A stretch of 64,000 nt of DNA from Deltaproteobacteria bacterium. Lineage in GTDB: Bacteria; Myxococcota_A; UBA9042; PHBI01. The stretch is taken from NCBI GenBank assembly GCA_020632715.1, contig JACKFA010000001.1, positions 992,001 through 1,056,000 of the forward strand. The letters are read 5' to 3'. This document shows positions 8,118 to 15,948 of the stretch, in pieces; the first letter of the stretch is position 1, and the number at the start of each line of letters is the position of its first letter. The notes beneath the pieces were generated by a model, which saw only the letters and a list, made by a program, of their open reading frames with translations, was not told the DNA's origin and made no database searches. The position numbers and the translations under genes were made by a program.

Positions 8118-8465
8118 ATGAACAAGCTCATCGCCACGCTCAGCCTCTCGCTCACCGTCCTCGCCGCCGCCGCCCTCCCCGGCCGGAGCGCCGTCGTCGC
8201 GCCGACCGAGGCCCGAGCGATCGCGGCCGAGCCGGCGGTCGAGGTCATCACGCTCGACACGACCTACGTCGTCGGTCAGGTCGTGGAGGCCGAGGTCTTC
8301 GAGATGCCCGAGCTCCACTTCACCGCCGGCTCCGAGGTCCTCGCCGAGGCGGTCACCTTCGAGGACGACGTCATCGTGGTCGAGGCCCCGGCGGTCGAGG
8401 GCATCACCCTGCCGACCTTCGTGGTCGTCGGTCACGCCGCCCCGGAGCGCGTCGCCGGCCGCTGA
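8118..8465 (+). CDS. Small secreted acidic protein under sigma-54 control
   Basis: 115 residues. ATG at 8118 follows GGAG (about 8106-8109). An N-terminal hydrophobic signal (MNKLIATLSLSLTVLAAAAL) with probable cleavage near residues 20-28 precedes a Val/Glu-rich region with repetitive V-V/E-A-E texture (VVEAEVFEMPEL, EDDVIVVEAP) and a basic tail (APERVAGR). It contains no Cys. No family recognised. Third member of the set of small envelope proteins with -24/-12 promoters; divergent from the alpha/beta hydrolase. Confidence 0.78.
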   Translation: MNKLIATLSLSLTVLAAAALPGRSAVVAPTEARAIAAEPAVEVITLDTTYVVGQVVEAEVFEMPELHFTAGSEVLAEAVTFEDDVIVVEAPAVEGITLPTFVVVGHAAPERVAGR

Positions 8466-8478
8466 GCGCGCCCGCCCT

Positions 8479-8503
8479 GCGGCTCGTCGTGGAGACGAGC
8501 CGC
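8479..8503 (+). terminator. Perfect hairpin after the small secreted gene
   Basis: GCGGCTCGTC (8479-8488), loop GTGGA, GACGAGCCGC (8494-8503): a perfect 10-bp stem 14 nt after the stop. There is no T tract, so it may be a weak terminator or an mRNA 3' end stabiliser. It overlaps the putative -35 of aat. Confidence 0.5.
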
Positions 8504-8518
8504 GCGGCGCGCTATCAT
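8490..8518 (+). promoter_or_regulatory. Putative sigma-70-type promoter of aat, leaderless
   Basis: TGGAGA (8490-8495), 17-base spacer, TATCAT (8513-8518). The -10 ends 6 bases before the GTG at 8525, so transcription would begin at or next to the start codon; no Shine-Dalgarno is present. Confidence 0.45.
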
Positions 8519-8524
8519 CCGCGC

Positions 8525-9226
8525 GTGGCGTATCTCATCGACCCCCGACAGAACGCGTTCCCACCGCCCGAGGCCGCCGATCCCAGCGGGCTCCTCGCCA
8601 TCGGGGGGGACATGAGCGCCGAGCGCATGCTCAGCGCCTACGCCTCCGGCATCTTCCCGTGGGACGAGTACCGCGGCCAGCCGCTCTGGTACTCCCCGGA
8701 CCCCCGCTTCGTGCTCGAGCCGAAGGCGATCCACGTGCGGCGGAGCCTCGCGAAGATCATCCGGCGCGGCGACTATACCGTGCGCCTCGACACCGCGTTC
8801 GACGAGGTCCTCGCGGGGTGCGCCCACGCGCACCGCCCGGGGCAGCTCGGCACGTGGATCCGCCCGCGCTACGCGCGCGCCATGCGGGAGCTCCACGCCC
8901 TCGGCGTCGCGCACTCGGCCGAGGCGTGGCGCGGCGACGAGCTCGTGGGCGGCGTCTACGGCCTCTCGCTCGGGAGCATCTTCTTCGGGGAGTCGATGTT
9001 CGCGAGGGCGAGCGACGCGAGCAAGGTCGCCTTCGTGACGCTCGTGCGGCAGCTCGACGCGTGGGGCTTCACGCTCGTCGACTGCCAGGCCGAGACGGAG
9101 CACCTCGGCACGTTCGGTGCCGAGCACTGGCCGCGGCCGCGCTTCCTCGCGACCCTCGCGGAGGGGCTCGGGACGCCGACCCGCCTCGGCCCGTGGGAAT
9201 TGACCATCGGAGACGTGACGGGGTAG
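8525..9226 (+). CDS. aat: Leucyl/phenylalanyl-tRNA--protein transferase
   Basis: Cytoplasmic enzyme that moves Leu or Phe from aminoacyl-tRNA to the N-terminal Arg/Lys of proteins, marking them for ClpS/ClpAP (N-degron pathway). The 233-residue length matches the family (E. coli 234). Family motifs are clear: GLLAIGGDMS, GIFPW, WYSPDPR, LGTWI, GGVYGLSLGSIFFGESMF and the C-terminal TEHLGTFGA. Start taken as GTG at 8525 (VAYLIDPRQ); a GTG 36 bases upstream would add a non-conserved extension lying in the hairpin. It is followed 39 nt later by a cyclophilin gene with its own Shine-Dalgarno. Confidence 0.93.
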   Translation: MAYLIDPRQNAFPPPEAADPSGLLAIGGDMSAERMLSAYASGIFPWDEYRGQPLWYSPDPRFVLEPKAIHVRRSLAKIIRRGDYTVRLDTAFDEVLAGCAHAHRPGQLGTWIRPRYARAMRELHALGVAHSAEAWRGDELVGGVYGLSLGSIFFGESMFARASDASKVAFVTLVRQLDAWGFTLVDCQAETEHLGTFGAEHWPRPRFLATLAEGLGTPTRLGPWELTIGDVTG

Positions 9227-9265
9227 AGGACACCGGCAAGATCCACCCAACGGAGGCGTGAGCCC

Positions 9266-9784
9266 GTGTCGAACCCGATCGCCCACTTCGAGACCAACGT
9301 CGGCAGCTTCTCGGCCGAGATCTTCCTCGACAAGATGCCGATCACCGCGAAGAACTTCCTCGAGCTCGCGAAGTCCGGCTTCTACGACGGCCTGCACTTC
9401 CACCGGGTCATCAAGAACTTCATGATCCAGTTCGGCTGCGAGTTCTCGCGCGATCCGAACGACCGCCGCGCCGGGATGGGCAACTCGCCGCTCGGCAACG
9501 TGCAGGACGAGCACCCGCGGGGCGTGCACCTCTCGAACGAGCCGGGCACGCTCTCGATGGCGAACACGGGCCGCCCGAACAGCGGCGGCGCGCAGTTCTT
9601 CATCAACACGGTGCACAACGCCTACCTCGACTGGTTCACCCCGGGCCCGTCGAAGCACCCCGTGTTCGGCAAGATCGTCCACGGCATGGACGTGGTGAAC
9701 AAGATCGGGACCACCGCGACCGACCCCGGCGACCGCCCGAAGAGCCCGATCCAGATGGTCCACGTGACCATCCAGGAGGGCTGA
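9266..9784 (+). CDS. Peptidyl-prolyl cis-trans isomerase, cyclophilin type
   Basis: 172-residue cytoplasmic cyclophilin (PpiB-like; no signal peptide) that catalyses proline isomerisation in protein folding. Signature elements in order: FETNVGSFSAEIFLDKMPITAKNF, FHRVIKNFMIQFG with the catalytic Arg, LSMANTGRPNSGGAQFFINT, and HPVFGKIVHGMDVV. GTG start at 9266 is supported by GGAGG at 9252-9256. It lies between aat and a bidirectional-looking hairpin, and is convergent with the sigma-54 activator gene. Confidence 0.93.
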   Translation: MSNPIAHFETNVGSFSAEIFLDKMPITAKNFLELAKSGFYDGLHFHRVIKNFMIQFGCEFSRDPNDRRAGMGNSPLGNVQDEHPRGVHLSNEPGTLSMANTGRPNSGGAQFFINTVHNAYLDWFTPGPSKHPVFGKIVHGMDVVNKIGTTATDPGDRPKSPIQMVHVTIQEG

Positions 9785-9831
9785 CGCGGCGCGGGCTGGC
9801 CGCGCGCCGGCCTGGAATTGCTGCACTGCAC

Positions 9832-9872
9832 AACGGCGCTCCTCCCGATTTCCGGGAGCGAGCGCCGTTTTC
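9832..9872 (+). terminator. Strong intrinsic terminator
   Basis: AACGGCGCTC (9832-9841) pairs with GAGCGCCGTT (9860-9869), and inside it CTCCCG pairs with CGGGAG (one bulged C), closing an ATTTC loop. TTTTCATT follows. It ends the cyclophilin transcript just before the convergent activator gene. Confidence 0.9.
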
Positions 9873-9895
9873 ATTGTGCACCTGCGAAGAGCGGC

Positions 9896-11611
9896 TCAGT
9901 CGTCGGAGCCGGCGCCCGCGGCGAGCATGTCGAGCGACGACATCCGGAGCTTGAGCCCGCGCTTCGAGACCTTGAGCGCGCGCCACGCCTGGTCGAGGTC
10001 GCCGCCCGCGGCGTCGAGCGCGGCCTGGATCTCGTCCTTCCCGAGGTTGTTCGCGCGGACGAGCGTCGGGTGCGAGTCGACGAGCTCGTTCAGCGCGGGT
10101 CGCGAGATCCCGAGCGCCACCGCCGCCGGACCGAGCTTGTAGTCGTTCGCGACGAGCGCCTGCTCGACCTCGTCCGGGGTGAGCTCCGACGGCTTCTTGT
10201 CCTCGGACGACGCCGAAGCGCCCGCCGCGCCCGCCGCGCCACCGCCCGCCGCCGCGAGCGCCCGCGCGGCCTCGATCGCGGCGAGCTGCGCGCGGAGGCC
10301 GAGGTCGGCGTCCTCGATCGTCGGGTGGTCGGACTTCGACATCGGGAGGAGCCGCTCGAGCTGCGGATCCTCGACCCGCACGCCGCCCTCGCTGTGCTCG
10401 AGCCCCGCGAGGTAGCGCGCGACGTTCCGCAGCTGCCGCACGTTCCCGGGCCACTGGTAGCGCACGAGCCGCGCCGCGACCGGCGCCGGGAGCCAGCTCG
10501 CGCCGTCAGGGCCCTGGTCGAGGAAGGCCGACTCGTTGCCGCGCGCCGCGAACTCCGCGCGCAGGAAGTGCATGAGCAGCCGCCCGACGTCGTCGCGGCG
10601 GTCGCGCAGCGGCGGGAGGCGGATCTCCTGGTTCGCGAGCCGGTAGAAGAGCGGCCCGCGGAAGCGCCCCGCCTCGACCTCCTTCTCGAGCTCCGCGTCG
10701 GTCGCGGCGATGAGCCGCACGTCGACCTTCCGCGGTCGCTCCGCGCCGATCTGCTGCACCTCGCCCGTCTCGAGCACGCGCAGCAGCGCCGCCTGCACCT
10801 CGGGCGGGGTGTCGCCGACCTCGTCCATGAAGAGCGTGCCCTGGTCGGCCCGCCCGAAGAAGCCGTGGCTCGACTGCGCGGCCCCCGAGAACGCGCCCTT
10901 CACGTGCCCGAAGAGCTCGGACGCCGCGAGCGACGCGGGGATCGCCGCCATGTTGACCGTGAGGTAGGGCTTGTGCGCGCGGTCGCTCGCCGCGTGGACC
11001 GCGGCCGCCACGAGCTCCTTGCCGGTGCCCGTCTCGCCGCGCACGAGCGCCGGACCGCCGCCCGAGCGCGCGACGCGCCCGATGGCCGCCCTCACCTCCT
11101 GGATCCCCTCGCTCTCGCCGACGAGCCCGTGCCGCTCCGTCGGCTCGGCGCGATCCGTGGCGAGGTGCAGGAGGAGGATCACCTGCCCGCCGAGCTCGAT
11201 GACGGCGCCCTTCTGGACCGACGGCGCCGGGATCGTGAAGGAGCCCGCGATGGGGAAGCCGTCCACGAAGACCGTCGCGCCGGAGTCCTGCACGTCGATG
11301 GTGAACGAGCCGCCATAGTCGGCCGTGAGCCAGGTCGGGCGCCGGCTCAGGAAGCTCGTCGCGAGGGGCAGCGCGGCGCTCGCCTGGAACGGCGGCGCGA
11401 AGCCCGGCTCGAGGCGCGACACCGCGATCCGCGCGCCGGGGCGCGCGAGCTCCTCGAGCTGCACGCGCTCGCCGACGCGCTCGAGGCGCGGGTGATAGAG
11501 GATGGTGAGCGTCGGGAGCCGCGACGACGAGGGCTTCATCTGGTCGTAGCTCGGCACCTGGCGCGTGTCCGCGTCCAGGTCCTGGATCGCTGTCCGCGAT
11601 CGGTCGGTCAT
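9896..11611 (-). CDS. FHA-domain sigma-54-dependent transcriptional activator
   Basis: 571-residue bacterial enhancer-binding protein that should remodel RNA polymerase-sigma-54 by ATP hydrolysis. Residues about 60-150 look like an FHA phosphopeptide-binding domain (FTIDVQDSGATVFVDGFPI), typical of myxobacterial activators fed by Ser/Thr kinases. AAA+ domain: Walker A GETGTGKE (192-199), sigma-54 contact loop GAFSGA (239-244, Thr to Ser variant of GAFTGA), Walker B TLFMDEVGD (259-267) and sensor region WPGNVRQLRN. A Fis-type helix-turn-helix is near residues 490-515 (LGPAAVALGISRPALNELVD), followed by a further C-terminal region with a second HTH-like repeat. ATG at 11611 follows GGGGGCG. It is the only sigma-54 activator in the window, so it is the natural candidate regulator of P1-P3. 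Confidence 0.93.
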   Translation of the reverse strand: MTDRSRTAIQDLDADTRQVPSYDQMKPSSSRLPTLTILYHPRLERVGERVQLEELARPGARIAVSRLEPGFAPPFQASAALPLATSFLSRRPTWLTADYGGSFTIDVQDSGATVFVDGFPIAGSFTIPAPSVQKGAVIELGGQVILLLHLATDRAEPTERHGLVGESEGIQEVRAAIGRVARSGGGPALVRGETGTGKELVAAAVHAASDRAHKPYLTVNMAAIPASLAASELFGHVKGAFSGAAQSSHGFFGRADQGTLFMDEVGDTPPEVQAALLRVLETGEVQQIGAERPRKVDVRLIAATDAELEKEVEAGRFRGPLFYRLANQEIRLPPLRDRRDDVGRLLMHFLRAEFAARGNESAFLDQGPDGASWLPAPVAARLVRYQWPGNVRQLRNVARYLAGLEHSEGGVRVEDPQLERLLPMSKSDHPTIEDADLGLRAQLAAIEAARALAAAGGGAAGAAGASASSEDKKPSELTPDEVEQALVANDYKLGPAAVALGISRPALNELVDSHPTLVRANNLGKDEIQAALDAAGGDLDQAWRALKVSKRGLKLRMSSLDMLAAGAGSDD

Positions 11612-11699
11612 CTCGGCGCCCCCATTCGCTCGCTTTGCCTGGACTCGCTTTTCCCGCAAAGTCGGGCCGTCGTAAAGGCACGGAGCCCGCTGTATCACG

Positions 11700-12242
11700 A
11701 TGCACACCGCCCACGCGCTGAGCCGCCTCACCCACGACGCCCTCGCCGCGATCATGCGCGACGCGCCCCCCGTCGCCGCGCGCGACCTCGCCGGGCACGC
11801 CTACCGCGGGCTCGCCGTCGGCCTCCCGCGCGCGCTCGAGCCGCTCGTGCAGAAGTTCGAGAAGCACTTCGCCCCGATCGACGGGGAGGGCCGCGTCCGC
11901 GCCTGGAACCAGCGGATGCGCCAGAACGGCCCCGACGCCCCGTGGATCCCCGCGACGGTCGCCGGGCGGCCGCTGACGTACGGGCGCTTCACCGTGCGGC
12001 CGGTGGCCGACTACCCCGCGTTCGCGGTCGAGCACCCGACCGCCCTCGTCTTCGACTACGGGCAGGGCGAGCCGCCCTGGTCGCCGTTCTGCGTCGTCCG
12101 CGACGTCGTCGTGGCCGCGAACCCGGGCAGCGCCGACCTCCTCGTCGGGCGCATGTACCTGTCGGCCGCCGGGCGCACGGCCGACGCGCGCAGCTTCTTC
12201 CTCCTCATGCGGGACCGCCCCGTCACGCGCACGCACCCCTGA
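11700..12242 (+). CDS. Hypothetical protein, 180 residues
   Basis: I do not recognise the family. No signal peptide or membrane segment is evident, so it is probably cytoplasmic. The N-terminal part is helical (LTHDALAAIMRDAPPVAARD); the C-terminal half has alternating strands with conserved-looking words (YGRFTVRP, ALVFDYGQGEPPWSPF, NPGSADLLVGRMYLSAAGR, SFFLLMRD), suggestive of a small beta-barrel, ligand-binding fold. It contains one Cys (SPFCVV). Divergent from the sigma-54 activator with 88 bases between starts, so the two may share regulation. Codon use and the clean reading frame support a real gene. Confidence 0.7.
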   Translation: MHTAHALSRLTHDALAAIMRDAPPVAARDLAGHAYRGLAVGLPRALEPLVQKFEKHFAPIDGEGRVRAWNQRMRQNGPDAPWIPATVAGRPLTYGRFTVRPVADYPAFAVEHPTALVFDYGQGEPPWSPFCVVRDVVVAANPGSADLLVGRMYLSAAGRTADARSFFLLMRDRPVTRTHP

Positions 12243-12327
12243 CCGCGGCGGTTGTGGCGCTCGCGCTGCCGTTGCATGCTCGGGCGCGGCCGGGGCGTTG
12301 GCCCGGCGCGCCACAAGGAGCGGTGAC

Positions 12328-14817
12328 ATGGCGTTCTTCCTCGGACACCGGGTCGATGGCGGCGGCGGCGACGACGACCGCGTCCAGTACAAGCCGAAGC
12401 ACCTGACGACGCACGGCCTCGTCTTCGGCATGACCGGCAGCGGGAAGACCGGCCTCTGCATCGGGCTCCTCGAGGAGGCCGCGCGCGAGGGGATCCCGAT
12501 CATCGCGATCGATCCGAAGGGCGATCTCACGAACCTCGCGCTCTGCTGGCCCGATCTCGCGCCGAGCCGCTTCGCGGCGTGGATCGATCCGAGCCAGGTC
12601 GAGGGCGGGAAGACGCGCGACGAGCTCGGCGAGGCCGCGGCCGCGACGTGGCGGAAGGGGCTCGCGAAGGAGGGGCTCGACGAGGACGAGCTCGGCGCCT
12701 ACCGCGTCGGGAACCAGGTCACGATCTACACGCCGGGCTCGACCGCGGGCGTGCCGGTGAGCCTGCTCGACCGCTTCGCGCCGCCCGACGGCTTCGCGCA
12801 GATGACGGCGGAGGACCGCAGCGAGCTCGTCGAGGGCGTGGTCTCCGCGGTGCTCGGCCTCGTGCACATCGACGCCGACCCGCTGCAGTCGCGCGAGGCG
12901 ATCCTGCTCTCGAACCTGCTCGGGTTCGCGTGGGACCGCGGCGAGACCCTCGATCTGCCGCGCCTCATCCGGCTCATCGCCGACCCGCCCTTCGACAAGC
13001 TCGGCGTCTTCGAGCTCGACGAGTTCTTCCCCGCGAAGAAGCGGAAGGAGCTCGCGATGCAGCTGAACGCGCTCGTCGCGAGCCCGGCGTTCGCGCCGTG
13101 GCTCACGGGCGAGCCGCTCGACGTGGAGAAGCTCCTCCGGAAGGGCGACGGCTTCACGCGGACGTCCATCTTCTACGTCGCGCACCTCGACGACGGCGAG
13201 CGGATGGCGTTCGTTTCGCTCCTCCTCGACCGCGTGATCGCGTGGATGCGCGCCCAGGGCGGGACGGGGGATCTGCGGGCGCTCGTCTACATGGACGAGG
13301 TGTTCGGTTATTTGCCGCCGCACCCGCTGAACCCGCCGACGAAGCGGCCGCTCCTGACGCTCCTGAAGCAGGCGCGCGCGTTCGGGCTCGGCGTGCTGCT
13401 CGCGACGCAGAACCCCGTCGACATCGACTACAAGGCGATCACGAACGCCGGCACGTGGTTCGTCGGGAAGCTCCAGACCGAGCAGGACAAGGAGCGGATC
13501 CTCGACGGGCTCATGGGGGCGTCCGCGGGCGCGACGGCGACGCGCGCCGAGGTGAGCCGGCGGATCTCGGGCCTCGAGGGGCGGCAGTTCCTGCTCCAGA
13601 ACGCGAACGCGGACGCGCTCGAGACGTTCTCGACGCGCTTCGTGCGGAGCTACCTGCGCGGCCCGCTGACGCGGCAGGAGATCGGGACCCTGCGCGGCGT
13701 GGGCTTCTACAACCTCGGCGCCGCGAAGACGCAGGCGCCCGCGGCGTCTCCGCCGGCGGCGAGCGCGCCGGCGCCGGCGCCGCGCCCCGTGCCGGAGATC
13801 GTCGACGCGCGCCTGTCGGACACGGCCTCGGGGACCGAGACGCACACGCCCGGCGCGAGCGGCGAGTACGTGGAGATCCACCCGACGGGGCGCGACGCGG
13901 ACGACTACGCCGTGGAGATGCTGCGGCGCCGCGGGAGCGCGCCGGCCTCGCCGTCGGGGCGGCCGACGGTGCTCGGGGTCGACGAGCGCTTCCTCGCCTC
14001 GGCCGCGCTCCGCGACGAGACCGTGCGCGACGCGCTCGCCGTGACCGCGATCGACCCGCTCGCGCGCCTCGTGTATCGGCCGGCGTTGCTCGTGGAGGCG
14101 GTGGTCTCGCTGCGCGCGCCGAACGGCGACCAGCTGCCGAGCATCCTCGTGCGGCGGGTGGCGTCGCCGCTCGCGGAGTCGCCGGGGCGGACGACGTGGT
14201 CGGGGCCCGAGGCGAGCTTCCGCGCGGAGCACCTGCGGACGGCGCCCGAGCACGCGGACGCGCTCTACGCGCCGCTCCCGGGGTGGGTCGGGAGCCCGGC
14301 GGACCGCGAGCGGGCGCGGGAGCGCTTCGTGGCGACGCTCGCGTCGACGGCGCGGGCGACGGTGCCGGCGTGCCCGCCGCTGTCGCGCTATGGGGAGCCG
14401 GGGGAGACGCTCGACCACTTCCGGGCGCGGCTCGCGCCGCTCTTGTCGGAGGCGAGCGCGCGGGCGGTGGACAAGATCGGCGGACAGCGCGCCGTGGAGG
14501 CGGCGATCTGGGACAAGCAGGTGGCCGAGATGAAGGAGCTCCTGACGATGGACAAGCGGGAGCTCGCCTTCGTGAAGGAGCAGGGCGACGCGCAGGCGGT
14601 GGAGCGGGTCACGCGGCGGGCGCAGTTCCGCATCGAGAAGTACAAGGAGCTCGTGAAGAAGCGGGAGGAGTTCTTGGCGCTCCACGACCGGCGGAGCGCG
14701 GACGCGGAGTTCGCGGCGATGGATCACATGGCGGCGTGCGAGCTCGTCACGGTGGCGCTCGACGCGCGGCACGTGGAGAAGCCGACGCTCACGCTCGTCT
14801 GGGTGCCGAACCGCTGA
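12328..14817 (+). CDS. HerA-like / DUF853-type ATPase, 829 residues
   Basis: Predicted P-loop ATPase of the HerA/FtsK superfamily (helicase HerA-like, DUF853 group). Walker A GMTGSGKTG lies near residue 35 and Walker B LVYMDEVFGYLPPH near residues 325-338, followed by LLATQNPVDIDYKAI with the sensor Asn and NAGTWFVGK, all as in that group. The ATPase core is about 500 residues. The remaining 330 residues are an Ala/Pro linker (about 475-500), then a less conserved region, ending in a charged coiled coil (DKQVAEMKELLTMDK, YKELVKKREEFLALHDRR) and a small beta tail. ATG at 12328 is preceded by AAGGAG. Role (DNA translocation or defence) is not established; no partner nuclease such as NurA is adjacent. 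Confidence 0.85.
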   Translation: MAFFLGHRVDGGGGDDDRVQYKPKHLTTHGLVFGMTGSGKTGLCIGLLEEAAREGIPIIAIDPKGDLTNLALCWPDLAPSRFAAWIDPSQVEGGKTRDELGEAAAATWRKGLAKEGLDEDELGAYRVGNQVTIYTPGSTAGVPVSLLDRFAPPDGFAQMTAEDRSELVEGVVSAVLGLVHIDADPLQSREAILLSNLLGFAWDRGETLDLPRLIRLIADPPFDKLGVFELDEFFPAKKRKELAMQLNALVASPAFAPWLTGEPLDVEKLLRKGDGFTRTSIFYVAHLDDGERMAFVSLLLDRVIAWMRAQGGTGDLRALVYMDEVFGYLPPHPLNPPTKRPLLTLLKQARAFGLGVLLATQNPVDIDYKAITNAGTWFVGKLQTEQDKERILDGLMGASAGATATRAEVSRRISGLEGRQFLLQNANADALETFSTRFVRSYLRGPLTRQEIGTLRGVGFYNLGAAKTQAPAASPPAASAPAPAPRPVPEIVDARLSDTASGTETHTPGASGEYVEIHPTGRDADDYAVEMLRRRGSAPASPSGRPTVLGVDERFLASAALRDETVRDALAVTAIDPLARLVYRPALLVEAVVSLRAPNGDQLPSILVRRVASPLAESPGRTTWSGPEASFRAEHLRTAPEHADALYAPLPGWVGSPADRERARERFVATLASTARATVPACPPLSRYGEPGETLDHFRARLAPLLSEASARAVDKIGGQRAVEAAIWDKQVAEMKELLTMDKRELAFVKEQGDAQAVERVTRRAQFRIEKYKELVKKREEFLALHDRRSADAEFAAMDHMAACELVTVALDARHVEKPTLTLVWVPNR

Positions 14818-14861
14818 CGACCTGCTACGCTGCGCGCCGAACGTCGAAAGGAGCCCAGGCT

Positions 14862-15065
14862 ATGGCAGTCGCACGCGTGACCGAGCTCACCGCCTCCTCG
14901 AAGGAGAGCTTCGAGGCGGCCGTCAAGGAGGGCATCGCCCGCGCCGCGCAGACGCTGCGCAACATCAAGGGCGCCCGCGTCGAGGAGCAGAAGGTGAAGG
15001 TCGAGGACGGCCGGGTGACGGAGTACCGCGTCACGATGAAGGTCACCTTCGTGATCGACGATTAG
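14862..15065 (+). CDS. Dodecin family flavin-binding protein
   Basis: 67-residue protein matching dodecins, small alpha-beta proteins that form hollow dodecamers storing flavin (FMN/riboflavin) or CoA. The typical pattern is VARVTELTASSKESFEAAV, helix, then strands IKGARVEEQKVKVEDGRVTEYRVTMKVTFVID. The canonical flavin-stacking Trp (usual WVKEQ near residue 36) is replaced here by VEEQK, so the ligand mode may differ. Strong AAAGGAG (14847-14853) precedes ATG 14862. TGCTACGCT at 14822-14830 could be its own extended -10. Monocistronic, followed by a large hairpin. Confidence 0.9.
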   Translation: MAVARVTELTASSKESFEAAVKEGIARAAQTLRNIKGARVEEQKVKVEDGRVTEYRVTMKVTFVIDD

Positions 15066-15075
15066 CGTAGCAATC

Positions 15076-15163
15076 GGGCCTCGGGGACCGCAGCCGGCGC
15101 GGGCCCGACCAAGCGCGCGAAGCGCGCGACTCGGGCACACGCCGGCGGAGGGCCCCGAGGCTT
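15076..15163. repeat. Nested 88-bp hairpin between convergent genes
   Basis: Four successive inverted repeats are nested: GCCTCGGGG (15078-15086)/CCCCGAGGC (15153-15161); GCCGGCG (15093-15099)/CGCCGGC (15140-15146); GCCCGA (15103-15108)/TCGGGC (15131-15136); and GCGCGC (15113-15118)/GCGCGC (15122-15127) around a GAA loop. It lies between the dodecin stop and the stop of the convergent YhhN gene, so a shared bidirectional terminator or a REP/BIME-like element are the main options. No T tract is present. Confidence 0.75.
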
Positions 15164-15170
15164 ACGTCGG

Positions 15171-15821
15171 CTAGCTCAGGGTCGCCGCCGTCGACAGGGT
15201 CGCCGCCGCGAAGCAGAGCTGCGCCGCGTAGTAGAGCGGGAGCCCGACGACGCGGTTCCAGAGGCTCTTCTGGACGAAGCGCTCGCGCGCGACCGTGAGG
15301 TCCGAGGCGTAGAACATGAGCGCCCCCGCGAGCGGGAGGGCCGCCGGCGCGAGCGCCATCGAGCCGACCGCGAAGCCGACCATCACGGTGATGACGGTGA
15401 TGTAGACGATGACCGGCACGCGCATCCCGCGCGGGACGCTCGGCGCGAGCCAGCGCCACACCATGAACGCGGGGAGCGCGAGGGCGAGCACGGTCACGAC
15501 CACCGCCGTCGTGTCGACGCCGCGCACGTAGAACGCGATGGCGAAGCCGACGTGCCCGATGAGGAACGCGACGAGCCCGAAGAGGAACGCCACCGAGTTG
15601 TCGCGCGGGATGAGGAGCACGTCGCCCATCAAGCACCAGACGAGGGCGATGAAGACGGCGCTGCCGAACTGGGAGGTCAGCGCCCCCGCGGCGACCGCGG
15701 CGCCCACGAAGCCGATGGACGCGAGGGGCTTCGCGACCCAGAGGAGCGGACGGATCCCGCGGCGCTCGGCCTCGAGGGCGGCGGCGAGGGCGACTACGGT
15801 GAGGAGGATCCACGGCAGCAT
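15171..15821 (-). CDS. YhhN / TMEM86-family membrane protein (putative lysoplasmalogenase)
   Basis: 216-residue integral membrane protein with about eight hydrophobic segments. The family (YhhN/TMEM86) hydrolyses the vinyl-ether bond of lysoplasmalogens in characterised members. Conserved words are seen: KPLASIGFVGAA, LVWCLMGDVLLI, FLFGLVAFLIGHVGFAIAFY and LMFYASDLTVARERF, the last containing the conserved S/D pair near the active site. The start at ATG 15821 gives the usual family length (about 210); the open frame extends upstream without conservation. Plasmalogens and other ether lipids are known in myxobacteria, which fits. Divergent from the PLP-enzyme gene. Confidence 0.85.
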   Translation of the reverse strand: MLPWILLTVVALAAALEAERRGIRPLLWVAKPLASIGFVGAAVAAGALTSQFGSAVFIALVWCLMGDVLLIPRDNSVAFLFGLVAFLIGHVGFAIAFYVRGVDTTAVVVTVLALALPAFMVWRWLAPSVPRGMRVPVIVYITVITVMVGFAVGSMALAPAALPLAGALMFYASDLTVARERFVQKSLWNRVVGLPLYYAAQLCFAAATLSTAATLS

Positions 15822-15948
15822 GCCGTCGATGAACCACGAGACGCGCCGACTGACAACGTCTTCGGCGCGGGAGGCGCGCCCGCGCGCGCCGACGATCGCG
15901 CGGGCGCCCCGCTTCTCTGCTACGAAGGGCGTCGGAGGCACGCACGCC

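Noticed and set aside
12328..14817. HerA-like ATPase as part of a defence island
   Set aside because: Neighbours are a hypothetical protein and a dodecin; there is no nuclease, restriction or toxin gene beside it.
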